This document shows, in pieces, positions 8,842 through 18,734 of a stretch of 32,312 bases of DNA. The notes under the pieces are model-generated. The model was given only the letters and a program-made list of their open reading frames with translations. It made no database searches and had not been told where the DNA came from. The first letter of the stretch is position 1, and every line of letters begins with the position of its first letter. Source of the stretch: Saprospiraceae bacterium (GTDB lineage Bacteria > Bacteroidota > Bacteroidia > Chitinophagales > Saprospiraceae); assembly GCA_026996805.1 (NCBI GenBank), contig JALWKB010000230.1, positions 1 to 32,312 on the forward strand. The letters are read 5' to 3'. The position numbers and the translations under genes are program-made.

Positions 8842-10761
8842 ATGTATGAGTTTACCATTATTAATTTAGCTTTAACCTTATTTGCAATTCTATTAGTAAT
8901 TTATCTTTACATCAGTGTATATAGGCCACGGGTTAAGCCATCATCTGAGAAACAATCATCAGATGATGAGAATATAGAAACCGGAGATGGAATAAAAGTA
9001 GATACTGAAAACACACAGAACACACAGCAAAGCAACATTGATAATAATGATAGTGAAGATGTTTGGGATGAACTTGAATTTGATAGTGATAAAATAGGTG
9101 ACACATTAGCTGAAAATGATTATATTCCTGATGACGATTATGATATACCTTATCAGTATAAGGATACAATTGGCAAAGACTATGATTATTCATATCTTCC
9201 AGAGCTACCCAACCTTAAGGATGTTAATTTATATTGCTGGTTTAATAATGGCCTCTGGAGCATCGGCTTAATTGCACCAATTCACACTAAGAGCTCTATA
9301 CAGATCTCTACTAACAACCAAACTCTAAAGGTAATAGATGGATTTTATAACACCTATTATTTACCACAAAATCTGCTCGGTGATATTATCATAAGTCAAA
9401 ATGGTAAACAACAAATAATAAGATTACTAAACAATGAGAGGTCTAGTCGTTATTTGGTATTTAAAATTGGTAATAAATGGAGGGATGTTGGTAGATATAT
9501 CAAATCTAACACTATTAAAAAGGGATACTACTTAATAGTTACACATAAGGGAAACGAAGAAATAATTAAAGATGAACTGGGTGAGCCAATATCAGAATCG
9601 GAAAACACAGTCTTTGACGATGTTATAGTCTATGTTTATTACGTGCACGAGAAAAAAGAAAAACCACTTCTTTCAAGACCAGATATTAGAATAACTATTA
9701 CAGATAGCTCTGAGCATATCGAAGTCGAACATGAGAAAATACCAGTTGAGATACAGCACATAGACATATCATCAAACTCTAACAAGTTTATAAAATTACA
9801 AATCAACAATATTCACCAATTTAATGAGGCAAAGTTGCTATTTGAAAGCGGGAAATATATTAATTTAGACTTAGATAAAGTATATCAAATAATACCATTA
9901 TGGAGGCTTAAAGAATACTTAGATGATATCGAAGTGCCTTATGTGGGTAATAACAGTGAGACGATTCATCTCAAGGTCTCTCCTAGTCAAGAAAATATTA
10001 TACCTATTATTGAGCTCAAGTATAACTACAAATATATTTGCTATAATTGCAACTTTAAAACAAATGATTTAAAAATTGCTCTTGAGCATATAAAAAACAA
10101 TATTAATGACTCTTTTCATAGTATTAATAATTGCGTAAAGAATTATATACCATTTTTAGAAAAAGTATACAAAAGAGATATATATCACAATATAAGTTTG
10201 AGTTGCAATTCTAAGGAAAGATTCTTGCTTGTGTTGAGTGCTTTTCAGAATAACGTAAAACTTGTTCATAAAATATTCAAATGTAAATATTGCAAGTACA
10301 TTGTTTTTGATGAAGGTGGTGTTAGTCCTATTGAGTTAGTATATAATCATATTGAAAAAGAGTGCGAAGAAGCCCCTAGAATCCATGGAGTAGCAGTAAA
10401 AAAATATCTTGTAATTGATTCTGTCCAACACTTAATAGAGTATATTGAAGATAACGATGTTTTTGATTTGATAAATATAATATTTCAGTTTAATACTGAG
10501 CTTGAAGATAATGCATTTATTTTATGCATTACATTTCTAGTATATGAATGTACACTCTGTGGCCATCATTTTTGTGATTGTTTTGTGTTTGATGACGTAT
10601 ACGGCTTAAAGACCTATAATAACAACTTTATACCTGTTCAAGAAATTAGCCACATACTTGATGATTTGAGATACGATTTATACAATCAAAGGATATCGCA
10701 TATGATTGAGCATCATCCAGAAGAACTCACAAAATGTTATTTCTATGACTCAACACAGTGA
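8842..10761 (+). CDS. Membrane-anchored protein of unknown function with Cys/His zinc-finger-like clusters; putative partner of the downstream helicase
   Basis: 639-aa ORF; N-terminal TM (FTIINLALTLFAILLVIYLYISVY), acidic linker, then YICYNCNFKTNDLKIALEHIKNN, FKCKYCKYIVFDEGG...VYNHIEKEC, and YECTLCGHHFCDC clusters. AT-rich relative to flanks. Confidence 0.85.
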   Translation: MYEFTIINLALTLFAILLVIYLYISVYRPRVKPSSEKQSSDDENIETGDGIKVDTENTQNTQQSNIDNNDSEDVWDELEFDSDKIGDTLAENDYIPDDDYDIPYQYKDTIGKDYDYSYLPELPNLKDVNLYCWFNNGLWSIGLIAPIHTKSSIQISTNNQTLKVIDGFYNTYYLPQNLLGDIIISQNGKQQIIRLLNNERSSRYLVFKIGNKWRDVGRYIKSNTIKKGYYLIVTHKGNEEIIKDELGEPISESENTVFDDVIVYVYYVHEKKEKPLLSRPDIRITITDSSEHIEVEHEKIPVEIQHIDISSNSNKFIKLQINNIHQFNEAKLLFESGKYINLDLDKVYQIIPLWRLKEYLDDIEVPYVGNNSETIHLKVSPSQENIIPIIELKYNYKYICYNCNFKTNDLKIALEHIKNNINDSFHSINNCVKNYIPFLEKVYKRDIYHNISLSCNSKERFLLVLSAFQNNVKLVHKIFKCKYCKYIVFDEGGVSPIELVYNHIEKECEEAPRIHGVAVKKYLVIDSVQHLIEYIEDNDVFDLINIIFQFNTELEDNAFILCITFLVYECTLCGHHFCDCFVFDDVYGLKTYNNNFIPVQEISHILDDLRYDLYNQRISHMIEHHPEELTKCYFYDSTQ

Positions 10762-13700
10762 TCCCATACGGCTATCCAGAGAAATAGTCGATAGATATCG
10801 ACGTTATCTTCAGACAATGTTCTATTTCCGTGACCCGGAACTACGCCAATCCTTTAATGATGCTCTTTATTCTGAGTCGATGCCGCTCAGCAAGGGCCCT
10901 ATTTTAGAAGCATCCCCTCCTTTTAAACGCGGATTAACCGTAGGAGCGCTCATTGATGAATTTTTTCAACCGGATCCTGATGGTGAGTTGGAGAAATTAA
11001 AGCAGGCATTGTTCAAGGATAGGGAGCTTTACGTCCATCAAGAGAAAGCCATACGTAAAGTCTTTGGTCAAGATCGCAATATCCTTGTAGCTACAGGTAC
11101 AGGAAGTGGCAAAACCGAATCTTTTCTCTACCCTATTATTCTATATCTTTACAGAGAGTTTTTATCTAATGAATTGGAAAAACCTGGTGTGCGTGCACTT
11201 ATCCTTTACCCTATGAATGCATTGGTCAATGACCAACGCGAGCGTCTCGGAGAGATTTGTAAACGATTAAAAAATTTAGAAGCCAAATTCAAATTTACGT
11301 TTGGACAGTATATCGGAGAAACCCCTAATAATCCCGATGATTATAAGAAAAATGCCCAAGATTACATGGATCAAAAATTTGAGGGGGAATTGATCTTTAG
11401 AGACCAAATGCGAGATAATCCTCCTCATATTCTCATTACAAATTATTCAATGTTGGAGTACATGCTCATTCGACCTAAAGACAGCCCATTTTTCGATAGG
11501 GGCTCTGCTTCACGATGGAAATTTATTGTGATTGATGAAGCACATCAATACCGAGGTACAAAAGGCATGGAAATGGGCATGCTCATTAGAAGGTTAAAGC
11601 AAAGACTTCGTGAAGGTGGAAAAGAGGGCAAATTCGTTTGTATTGCTACAAGCGCCACAATTGCCAGTGGCAATAACTACAAAAAGGATGTGGCTCGGTT
11701 TGCTGATAATCTTTTCGGTGAGGGGTTTGATCAGGATGACATTATATTTGGGGAGAGAGAGCAACTATTTGACGAAGCATCTAATGCTACTATCGAGTTG
11801 ACATGGGAGGATTACAAGTACCTGCATGATATTATTATAAAAGAAGGTGAGAGTTCTATTACTCCTTCAAATGAACTTCAGAACATTAAAATCCCCCCGG
11901 GCTTATCAAAACATGAACGAGTAGGTCACATTCTATTACAAGACCAACGAGCGTTAAAATTGCTCCGTCTGATATCAGGCCAGGACTCCAACATTAAATA
12001 TGATTCTAATAAAAGTCCATACTCCAAGAGAGATGTTCATCAGTTGATCAAACATCCCATCTTTGCTGATCTGAATGATGTAGAAAGTAAGTTAACCGCA
12101 CTATCCACCTTAGTTGAATTGCTGACCATCGCGAAACGTCCCTATCAAAACGCCCCTATCATAACTGCGCGATATCATCTCTTCTTAAGATCCCTCGAAG
12201 GTGCCTTCATTAATTACTTACCCAAGAAATACATTTCACTAACGCGCGTGAGCGATTCTGGAAAGGGGAAACCCTTTGAAATAGCACTTTGTAGGGACTG
12301 CGGACAACATTACATTGTAGGAAGGATTAGTAGCTCCTTTTTGAGAGAGGCAATCCGTGATCCCGGTGAACCAGACTTCGGAACAAAGTTCTTTCTACAG
12401 TTGAATGATTTATACGACACCGATGAATATATAATAGCATCACAAGTAAATACTTCACCTAATACTAAGTCAGAAATCAAAAAACTATGTGTAGAATGTG
12501 GAAGGATTAATAACATAGATAGCGACAAACTTGATTGTGGACATAAATCATATATTCGCATCATACGCCTGCAGCAGCCAGATGAAAAGTCAGATCAATT
12601 GTCGAAGTGCCCGGTTTGCGAATACCGGGGTAACGACCCAGTTCGAGAGGTCATACACGGTTCTGATGGGCCACATGCGGTTATAGCCACCACTCTTCAT
12701 CAAAAATTACCCAAAGATCGTAAGAAAATACTCATCTTCGCCGATGGTCGTCAGGAAGCTGCTTTTTTTGCATGGTACCTCGAAAAGTCCTACAGGGAAA
12801 TAATTAGTCGGAATGTCATCAACAAAATTATAAGCAATATCGAGGATTATCCCAGTGATGGTGTAAGTCTTAAGTCATTAGCAGATAGAGCATATAAGAA
12901 TTACAAGAGCTTCTTCACAGAAAGCAAAACAGATGACAACCTTACGATACGTAAAAACATATGGAAGGCTCTTTATAGAGAGTTCCTATTTTCAGTAACA
13001 AGGTTTTCTCTTGAAGGTGTAGGGTTGATTCGTTGGGACTTCGATTTGATGAAAGATGGCCACTTTAAAATCCCCGATATTCTCTTTAGAGATCCATGGT
13101 CATTATCAGAGAAGGATGCCATGGAGTTGATAAAAATCCTATTCTACTACACCCGCATCGGTAGAGCAGTGGAATTGCGAACACCTTTAGAAATTTCATT
13201 AAATTGGGATGATTTAAACATTCCTTATCCTCAAACAAGTCTATATATAGGAAAGCCTAATAAGAAAAGAAACGTCACAGACTGGGAGGGTTTAACAACA
13301 AGTAGGGGTAGATTTCTTATAAAATATCTCTTGAGCAAACACAGTATGAGTAAAGACAAAGCTAAGAGGCATGCGCAGGAGTTGCTAAAGAGTATTTGGA
13401 ATGCAATGATAGATCATGACAAGCATTATAAATCCAATGATAAATTTTTAATCAACATCCACTCCAGTAAGAGGTTAAATCCATTTTGGTGGAGAGTATA
13501 TCCCATTTCTGAATACGAAACTATTTATCAATGCACGACTTGCTCCAACATTCAATATCTCAATATCGACAATTTATGCATCCGTCATAACTGTCCCGGT
13601 ACAGTCCAACCGATAAAGACCCACGACTTAACAACCAACCATTATCGAATTCTTTATAAAGAGGACTTACCAGAGCAGCTGAAAGTGGAAGAGCACACAG

Positions 13701-15556
13701 CACAATTGAGTAAAGAAAGGGCACGAGAAGTCCAAAATGACTTCAAGAAAGGTCATATTCACGCATTGAGTTGCTCCACAACCTTTGAGCTCGGAGTAGA
13801 CCTGGGAGACTTAGACACAGTGTTTTTGAGAAATGTACCTCCCGAACCCTTTAATTACATGCAAAGAGTTGGAAGAGCTGGCCGTAGAAGTGGCCATCCG
13901 GGTTTTTCAATTACCTACTGCAAACGTAGCCCACATGACTTATACCACTTTGTAAACCCTGAAGAAAGAATTATTGAGGGCAATATTATGCCTCCACGAT
14001 TATCGTACAATAACGAAAAAATAATAACTAGGCATATTACCGCTGTAGCATTGTCTTTCTTTTTTAGGGAGTATCCTGAGAGATTCCATAACGTAGAATC
14101 CTTTTTTGTAAAGTTAGAAGAGCCTCAAGCAGTAAGAGACTTGTACTCATTCCTTGAGCAGAAGAAAGATACACTCCAGAAATCCATCAATTCTGTATTT
14201 AAGGATAGTTTTTTTGATTTTAAGGATACTAAAGAAAATCTCATGGTCATCTCAACTGACCTACAAAGACAATTGGGATTGCACAATGGCCAATGGATAG
14301 ATAAAATCACTTTTAGAGATAGTCAACTTGCCAAAGGTGAAATAGAAATTATGAATGATTATAAGGATGTAAAGAGGTTAAAAGAAGATGCGATAGAGAG
14401 AGATGACTTCAAAACAGCACATTGGGCTAAGAAGAGATTGAATACTATTGCCAATGAAGATGTACTCTCTTTCCTTTCCAGGAAGGCCATTATACCCAAA
14501 TATGGCTTTCCTGTAGATGTGGTTGAATTAGACTTACATAAGACATACCATTCTGTTTCTCAAGCTGTAGATCTACAAAGAGACCTATCCATTGCTATAT
14601 CTGAATATGCCCCAACAAGTAAGGTCATTGCTAATAAACAAGAATGGCAGTCTTACGGCATTAAAAAGGTCGTTCAAAAGGAATCTCCAATTAAAGAGTA
14701 TTATTTATGCCGAAAGCACAATTTCTTGTTTTCTAGCAACATAGGCAAAAATGGCGTCAAAGATAAATGCTGCGACGATTTCAAAAAACGAGGGAAATAC
14801 CTTATCCCTCAATTTGGATTTATTACGGCAACACACAAAAAGCCGTCCCCCCCTTCACGCCGTCCATATAAACTGTTCTCCACTAGGCCATATTTTATGG
14901 GCTTTGAAGATGGACAATCACAACGTCAAATTATTGAATTCAACGGTTTTGAGCTTACAGGTGCAAGGCCAGGAAAAATGGTGGTTATTTGTGAAGGGAG
15001 AAAAGGAAGAGGGTTTCTTATCTGTAAGAAGTGTGGAGCTGGATTTACCACCTATGTCCCTGAACACAAGACCCCTTTTGGTTATTCTTGTGATGGAAAG
15101 TTGGAACGTCTTTGCTTAGCTCATGAGTTTGTTACCGATGTCCTCAGTATAAACTTTCCACTACCCACCAACAAAATTAACACATCAGCCCCCGGCTTCG
15201 CCTATTCGCTTGCTTATGCCCTTGTAGAAGGTACAGCTAATGTTCTCGATGTGCCGTCTACTGATTTAGCCGTCACGGTATCTTATGCTTCAGGGAGCAA
15301 AATTCCCCCTATTGTACTCTACGATAATGTACCTGGAGGAGCTGGTCTTGTTCAGCATCTTGAAGATCAAGAAATATTCTTTAAATGTCTTAATGCGGCT
15401 TATAATAGAGTGGATGGTAGATGTAATTGCGGTTATAATGAGAGTTGTTACGGTTGCCTACGATCCTACCAAAACCAATTTGTTCACCCATACTTGACAA
15501 GGGGTCCAATCAAGGATTATTTAGAAAATATTTTAAAGGATCTCAAAGTATTGTAG
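10745..15556 (+). CDS. Large DEAH-box superfamily 2 helicase with C-terminal DUF1998/MZB-like cysteine cluster (Druantia DruE / MrfA-YprA-like)
   Basis: ORF 10706..15556; probable start MTQHSDPIRLS at 10745, overlapping the previous stop by 17 nt. Walker A ATGTGSGKTES, LYPMNALVNDQRERL, NYSMLEYMLIRP, DEAH in VIDEAHQYRG, motif III ATSATIA, motif VI QRVGRAGRR, internal CxxC pairs, C-terminal CNCGYNESCYGCLRSYQNQFVHP. Confidence 0.93.
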   Translation: MTQHSDPIRLSREIVDRYRRYLQTMFYFRDPELRQSFNDALYSESMPLSKGPILEASPPFKRGLTVGALIDEFFQPDPDGELEKLKQALFKDRELYVHQEKAIRKVFGQDRNILVATGTGSGKTESFLYPIILYLYREFLSNELEKPGVRALILYPMNALVNDQRERLGEICKRLKNLEAKFKFTFGQYIGETPNNPDDYKKNAQDYMDQKFEGELIFRDQMRDNPPHILITNYSMLEYMLIRPKDSPFFDRGSASRWKFIVIDEAHQYRGTKGMEMGMLIRRLKQRLREGGKEGKFVCIATSATIASGNNYKKDVARFADNLFGEGFDQDDIIFGEREQLFDEASNATIELTWEDYKYLHDIIIKEGESSITPSNELQNIKIPPGLSKHERVGHILLQDQRALKLLRLISGQDSNIKYDSNKSPYSKRDVHQLIKHPIFADLNDVESKLTALSTLVELLTIAKRPYQNAPIITARYHLFLRSLEGAFINYLPKKYISLTRVSDSGKGKPFEIALCRDCGQHYIVGRISSSFLREAIRDPGEPDFGTKFFLQLNDLYDTDEYIIASQVNTSPNTKSEIKKLCVECGRINNIDSDKLDCGHKSYIRIIRLQQPDEKSDQLSKCPVCEYRGNDPVREVIHGSDGPHAVIATTLHQKLPKDRKKILIFADGRQEAAFFAWYLEKSYREIISRNVINKIISNIEDYPSDGVSLKSLADRAYKNYKSFFTESKTDDNLTIRKNIWKALYREFLFSVTRFSLEGVGLIRWDFDLMKDGHFKIPDILFRDPWSLSEKDAMELIKILFYYTRIGRAVELRTPLEISLNWDDLNIPYPQTSLYIGKPNKKRNVTDWEGLTTSRGRFLIKYLLSKHSMSKDKAKRHAQELLKSIWNAMIDHDKHYKSNDKFLINIHSSKRLNPFWWRVYPISEYETIYQCTTCSNIQYLNIDNLCIRHNCPGTVQPIKTHDLTTNHYRILYKEDLPEQLKVEEHTAQLSKERAREVQNDFKKGHIHALSCSTTFELGVDLGDLDTVFLRNVPPEPFNYMQRVGRAGRRSGHPGFSITYCKRSPHDLYHFVNPEERIIEGNIMPPRLSYNNEKIITRHITAVALSFFFREYPERFHNVESFFVKLEEPQAVRDLYSFLEQKKDTLQKSINSVFKDSFFDFKDTKENLMVISTDLQRQLGLHNGQWIDKITFRDSQLAKGEIEIMNDYKDVKRLKEDAIERDDFKTAHWAKKRLNTIANEDVLSFLSRKAIIPKYGFPVDVVELDLHKTYHSVSQAVDLQRDLSIAISEYAPTSKVIANKQEWQSYGIKKVVQKESPIKEYYLCRKHNFLFSSNIGKNGVKDKCCDDFKKRGKYLIPQFGFITATHKKPSPPSRRPYKLFSTRPYFMGFEDGQSQRQIIEFNGFELTGARPGKMVVICEGRKGRGFLICKKCGAGFTTYVPEHKTPFGYSCDGKLERLCLAHEFVTDVLSINFPLPTNKINTSAPGFAYSLAYALVEGTANVLDVPSTDLAVTVSYASGSKIPPIVLYDNVPGGAGLVQHLEDQEIFFKCLNAAYNRVDGRCNCGYNESCYGCLRSYQNQFVHPYLTRGPIKDYLENILKDLKVL

Positions 15557-15714
15557 CATAGTTTTTTACCTAAGGGTCATGAATGAAACTCATGCTCGCT
15601 TTCCATCCCATATGCCTTCAATATCTTTATTTTCTTTATTTAATCTCCACACCAACTCCTAACCCCCGCAACTTCCTCCTCCCCCCAACTGTTTTTTAAT
15701 AAAAGCCATTCCCT

Positions 15715-16464
15715 ATGACGACGATTGACATACCCGAAAAGCCCTTCCAAGAGGCGCACCAGATGTTTGTCGACTATTACGAACACCACGAAGGATGGCC
15801 GCACATCCCTTTTCGGAGTTTTTCCCATCCCGCCTTCGTCATGACCGAGCTGTGCTACAAGTACAACGCCTACCAGCAGGCGCACAAGGCGCTTCAACTC
15901 CATAAGTGGGACGGGTGGATCGAAGACAATCCACTGATGATCTTCCGGGCTACCGAGCGCGCCTGCGATCCCAAACTCACCACCAACCTGTTCATCCTGC
16001 GCCACGGCGTGGAGCATTCCCCTCTCGCTCCGTTTGCGCAGGCACAGTCGGAGGCCGCCCAAGTCGAATTGGCACACCAACTGTACGAGCTCTTCCTCGG
16101 TGGCAGCAGCGATCCCGAGGCGCTCGGACCCCGCTTCGACCGGTTTGTCGAATTCCTTGCCCATCGCGGCTATCGACGCAGGTGGACGCTCATGAGCTAC
16201 CTGCTCTTCCTCATCGACATCGAGCGGTATTTCCCCATACGCGCACGATACATGGACAAAGTAATGGAATTTTACGGCCTCTCACTTCGCCTCTCCCATC
16301 ACATCCAATGGCAGTACTTATACGAGCTACTGCAAATATTCGACGCCCTTCGACAAAAGCTCCGCCCCTATCGCCCCAGCACCAATCTCGACATCCAATC
16401 GTATTGCTACATCATCGGCGCCCTCCTCAAGCGACGAGACGAGGAGGGCATCGATATTCCATAG
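15715..16464 (+). CDS. Conserved-looking hypothetical protein, no family recognised
   Basis: 249-aa ORF, host-like GC content, clean ATG and stop; the opposite-strand ORF 15640..16164 is less protein-like. Confidence 0.75.
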   Translation: MTTIDIPEKPFQEAHQMFVDYYEHHEGWPHIPFRSFSHPAFVMTELCYKYNAYQQAHKALQLHKWDGWIEDNPLMIFRATERACDPKLTTNLFILRHGVEHSPLAPFAQAQSEAAQVELAHQLYELFLGGSSDPEALGPRFDRFVEFLAHRGYRRRWTLMSYLLFLIDIERYFPIRARYMDKVMEFYGLSLRLSHHIQWQYLYELLQIFDALRQKLRPYRPSTNLDIQSYCYIIGALLKRRDEEGIDIP

Positions 16465-16525
16465 GATCATTCAGGCACGATCACGCATCTGCGATTTCAT
16501 ACCCTAAACCCTAAAACCCTTAGCT

Positions 16526-16993
16526 ATGCACACGATCAACAAGGCGCTCATCGTACTCTTTCGATTTCCGTCGGCCTTAGTGGCGCCCTTTACGACCTTG
16601 CTCTTCACACTGGCCACGATATTGACGCTGGGGCTCTTTGCCCTTGTGGCCTTGCTGTTGAAAAACTGGCTCTTCCACGTGCCGACCTATTTAGCATCCT
16701 TGGCGTACGAAAAGGGCGGTCCCCTCGGCAAGGTGGTGGCTGTATTGGGATTGCCATTTGCACTGGCGGGCTCCATCGTGAGCACCCTGATGGGAGGCAT
16801 GGGCGATGTGCGGATCAAGCTCTACGACATGTTCTTCTTCGAGCTCTTTCCGTACAGCTATTCCTTCCACAAGTTTATCGACGGTGCCAAGCCGCTCCAC
16901 GCACTCACCCCCGAAGCGCGCGCAGTGATCAGTGAGTATTTAGAAGACCCCCTCTTTGCCCGCTTCGCACAAAAGGTATTAGCAGACTTCTAA
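16526..16993 (+). CDS. Small multi-pass membrane protein, hypothetical
   Basis: 155-aa ORF with hydrophobic segments (ALVAPFTTLLFTLATILTLGLFALVALLL; VVAVLGLPFALAGSIVSTLMGG); start context ...ccttagctATG resembles that of the B genes downstream. Confidence 0.75.
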   Translation: MHTINKALIVLFRFPSALVAPFTTLLFTLATILTLGLFALVALLLKNWLFHVPTYLASLAYEKGGPLGKVVAVLGLPFALAGSIVSTLMGGMGDVRIKLYDMFFFELFPYSYSFHKFIDGAKPLHALTPEARAVISEYLEDPLFARFAQKVLADF

Positions 16994-17115
16994 TGCCTCC
17001 CGGCACGGCTGTGCTACTGTCTGTTTTTTGTATAAAATCTTTGACCTGCTGTTGCGTTTTAGCAATGAGGGTAGTACTGCAGCGCACGGCGGAGGCTTTT
17101 TTATTTGTTTTTCGG

Positions 17116-17123
17116 TATAAAAT
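17116..17123 (+). promoter_or_regulatory. TATAAAAT box 8 nt upstream of ATG 17132
   Basis: Same octamer precedes A1, A2, A3 and A5 at nearly the same spacing. Confidence 0.4.
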
Positions 17124-17131
17124 GGTGCGCC

Positions 17132-18535
17132 ATGTTGGGGATCAGCAAAGTGCCGTCAGCTGGGGCGGGAGTGCTGTGGGAGGGGCTCCATCGGCCGTGG
17201 TATTGCGGCACGTGTAAGGCGCTGCACCGCTATTACGGCTTGTGGAGCAGGGGCATCCTGCATTTCGATATCGTGCTGTTGGGGGAGCTCCTCGCCGCTG
17301 TAGCCGATATCGAGCCGCCGCGCCGTTACAACAATGGCTTGTGCCTGGACATCCCCGCGCACTGCGAGTTCTTGCCCTTGCATCGCTATTTGGCCGATTT
17401 ACACGCGGCTTTTATGTATGTGCGTCGTCGCGATGCGTTGCGGGATGGCGAACACCGATTGGCGGTGGCCCTCAGTGGCCTTGCCACACAGGCCATGCAG
17501 CGCGCTTTGGACAATCTCGAATGTCAGGGCATCCCGCGCGAGGTATGGGACCACTACCTGCGCGACCAATGGCATCTCGAAGGCGAAAGACATCACGTAT
17601 TGGCCTACGCCCAACCTACCGAACAACTCTGTGCCTTGCTCCTGCGCAGGGGAGCTGATGTGGCGGGCTGTGCCGACAGGGCCGTAGCCCTCGAGCGCTT
17701 CGGACATGCACTCGGGCGATGGATGTACTTGGCCGATGCCCTGCGCGATTTGAAAGACGACCAGCGCCGAGGACGCTTCAATGCCTTCAGCCACAGCATC
17801 GAAGACGTACACACGGTCGAAGAGGCACTGCCCTATGTTCAGAGCGCTCAAGATGGTCTTATCCGTGCCATAAAAGAGTTAGGGCTCCCAACCGAACGCG
17901 AAGCCTACTTTATCGAGCGCCTGGACTTTGTGGGCAGATATGGAGCGAATGCGCAGCACTCCTGTAGTCATGAGCAGCTACATCCGCAATCGCGGCTGCA
18001 CACGCGGCGCCGTGCCTGGACCCTTGCCGCCGCTGCAAGTGCTGCACTTTTGCTTTTTGCCGGCTGGCATATCCACGCAGGACTACCGCCTTGGGTAGCT
18101 ACCGCGACTGGGTCGAATGCGACGTGGAGCTCACTGCTCCGCTCCGCCCTGCAGTGGCTTTGGCTGCCGTGGGCGATCGGCGCGAGTTATGTCTTCTGGA
18201 AGCGCAGGGCCGTGCTCCACCGATGGTGGCACGAGTGGAAAGCGGGATGGCATAGCCTGTGGAAGGAAGCCACGGAAGAGCACAAAAAGCGCAAGCCGTG
18301 GTGGAAAATCCTGCTAAAGGTATTGCTCTACCTGCTCCTGACGGTCGTCGGCATCGCGCTATTGCTGATCTGTTGTCTGGCCATCCTCATCGCTAACAGC
18401 GACAGCGACGACTGCACTTGCCAGTGCCAGAGCTCGCCGCAGTGCAACTGCGGCGACGGGGGTAGCGGATGTAATTGCAACTCCGGCGGAGGCGGCTGCA
18501 ACTGCGGAAACAGCGGAGGAAGTTGCTGCAACTGA
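17132..18535 (+). CDS. DUF5685-like protein with C-terminal TM helices and a Cys/Gly/Asn-rich tail
   Basis: ORF 17105..18535; start at MLGISKVPSAGAG (17132). CGTCKALHRYYGLWSRGILHFDIVLLGELL and GHALGRWMYLADALRDLKDDQRRGRFNAF resemble DUF5685. Tail DCTCQCQSSPQCNCGDGGSGCNCNSGGGGCNCGNSGGSCCN. Confidence 0.8.
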   Translation: MLGISKVPSAGAGVLWEGLHRPWYCGTCKALHRYYGLWSRGILHFDIVLLGELLAAVADIEPPRRYNNGLCLDIPAHCEFLPLHRYLADLHAAFMYVRRRDALRDGEHRLAVALSGLATQAMQRALDNLECQGIPREVWDHYLRDQWHLEGERHHVLAYAQPTEQLCALLLRRGADVAGCADRAVALERFGHALGRWMYLADALRDLKDDQRRGRFNAFSHSIEDVHTVEEALPYVQSAQDGLIRAIKELGLPTEREAYFIERLDFVGRYGANAQHSCSHEQLHPQSRLHTRRRAWTLAAAASAALLLFAGWHIHAGLPPWVATATGSNATWSSLLRSALQWLWLPWAIGASYVFWKRRAVLHRWWHEWKAGWHSLWKEATEEHKKRKPWWKILLKVLLYLLLTVVGIALLLICCLAILIANSDSDDCTCQCQSSPQCNCGDGGSGCNCNSGGGGCNCGNSGGSCCN

Positions 18536-18720
18536 CCCTTCGCTCAACCGACACACCCCACGGCCCTTACGCCTAAATCGCGTACTCTTGCCTTCAACGC
18601 TCGTGAGAAGAGCTCCTGCACCTCGAGCAAAAACCCTGTGGACATCACCTAACTTGCCCATCCTCCGACAAGTGGATTCCGTATACCTGTGGAGCTCACA
18701 GTAGGACCCAAAATCAATTT

Positions 18721-18734
18721 GTTGCAATTGCAAC
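18721..18734. promoter_or_regulatory. Perfect 14-bp palindrome GTTGCAATTGCAAC upstream of A1 (possible operator)
   Basis: Exact self-complementary 14-mer followed by a partial repeat ttttgcaattc (18737-18747); TTTGCAATTG recurs at 31891-31900 upstream of A5. Confidence 0.35.

Noticed and set aside
15640-16164. 174-aa minus ORF opposite the 15715 gene
   Set aside because: The plus-strand 249-aa frame is longer and has a more natural composition; no motif in the minus frame.
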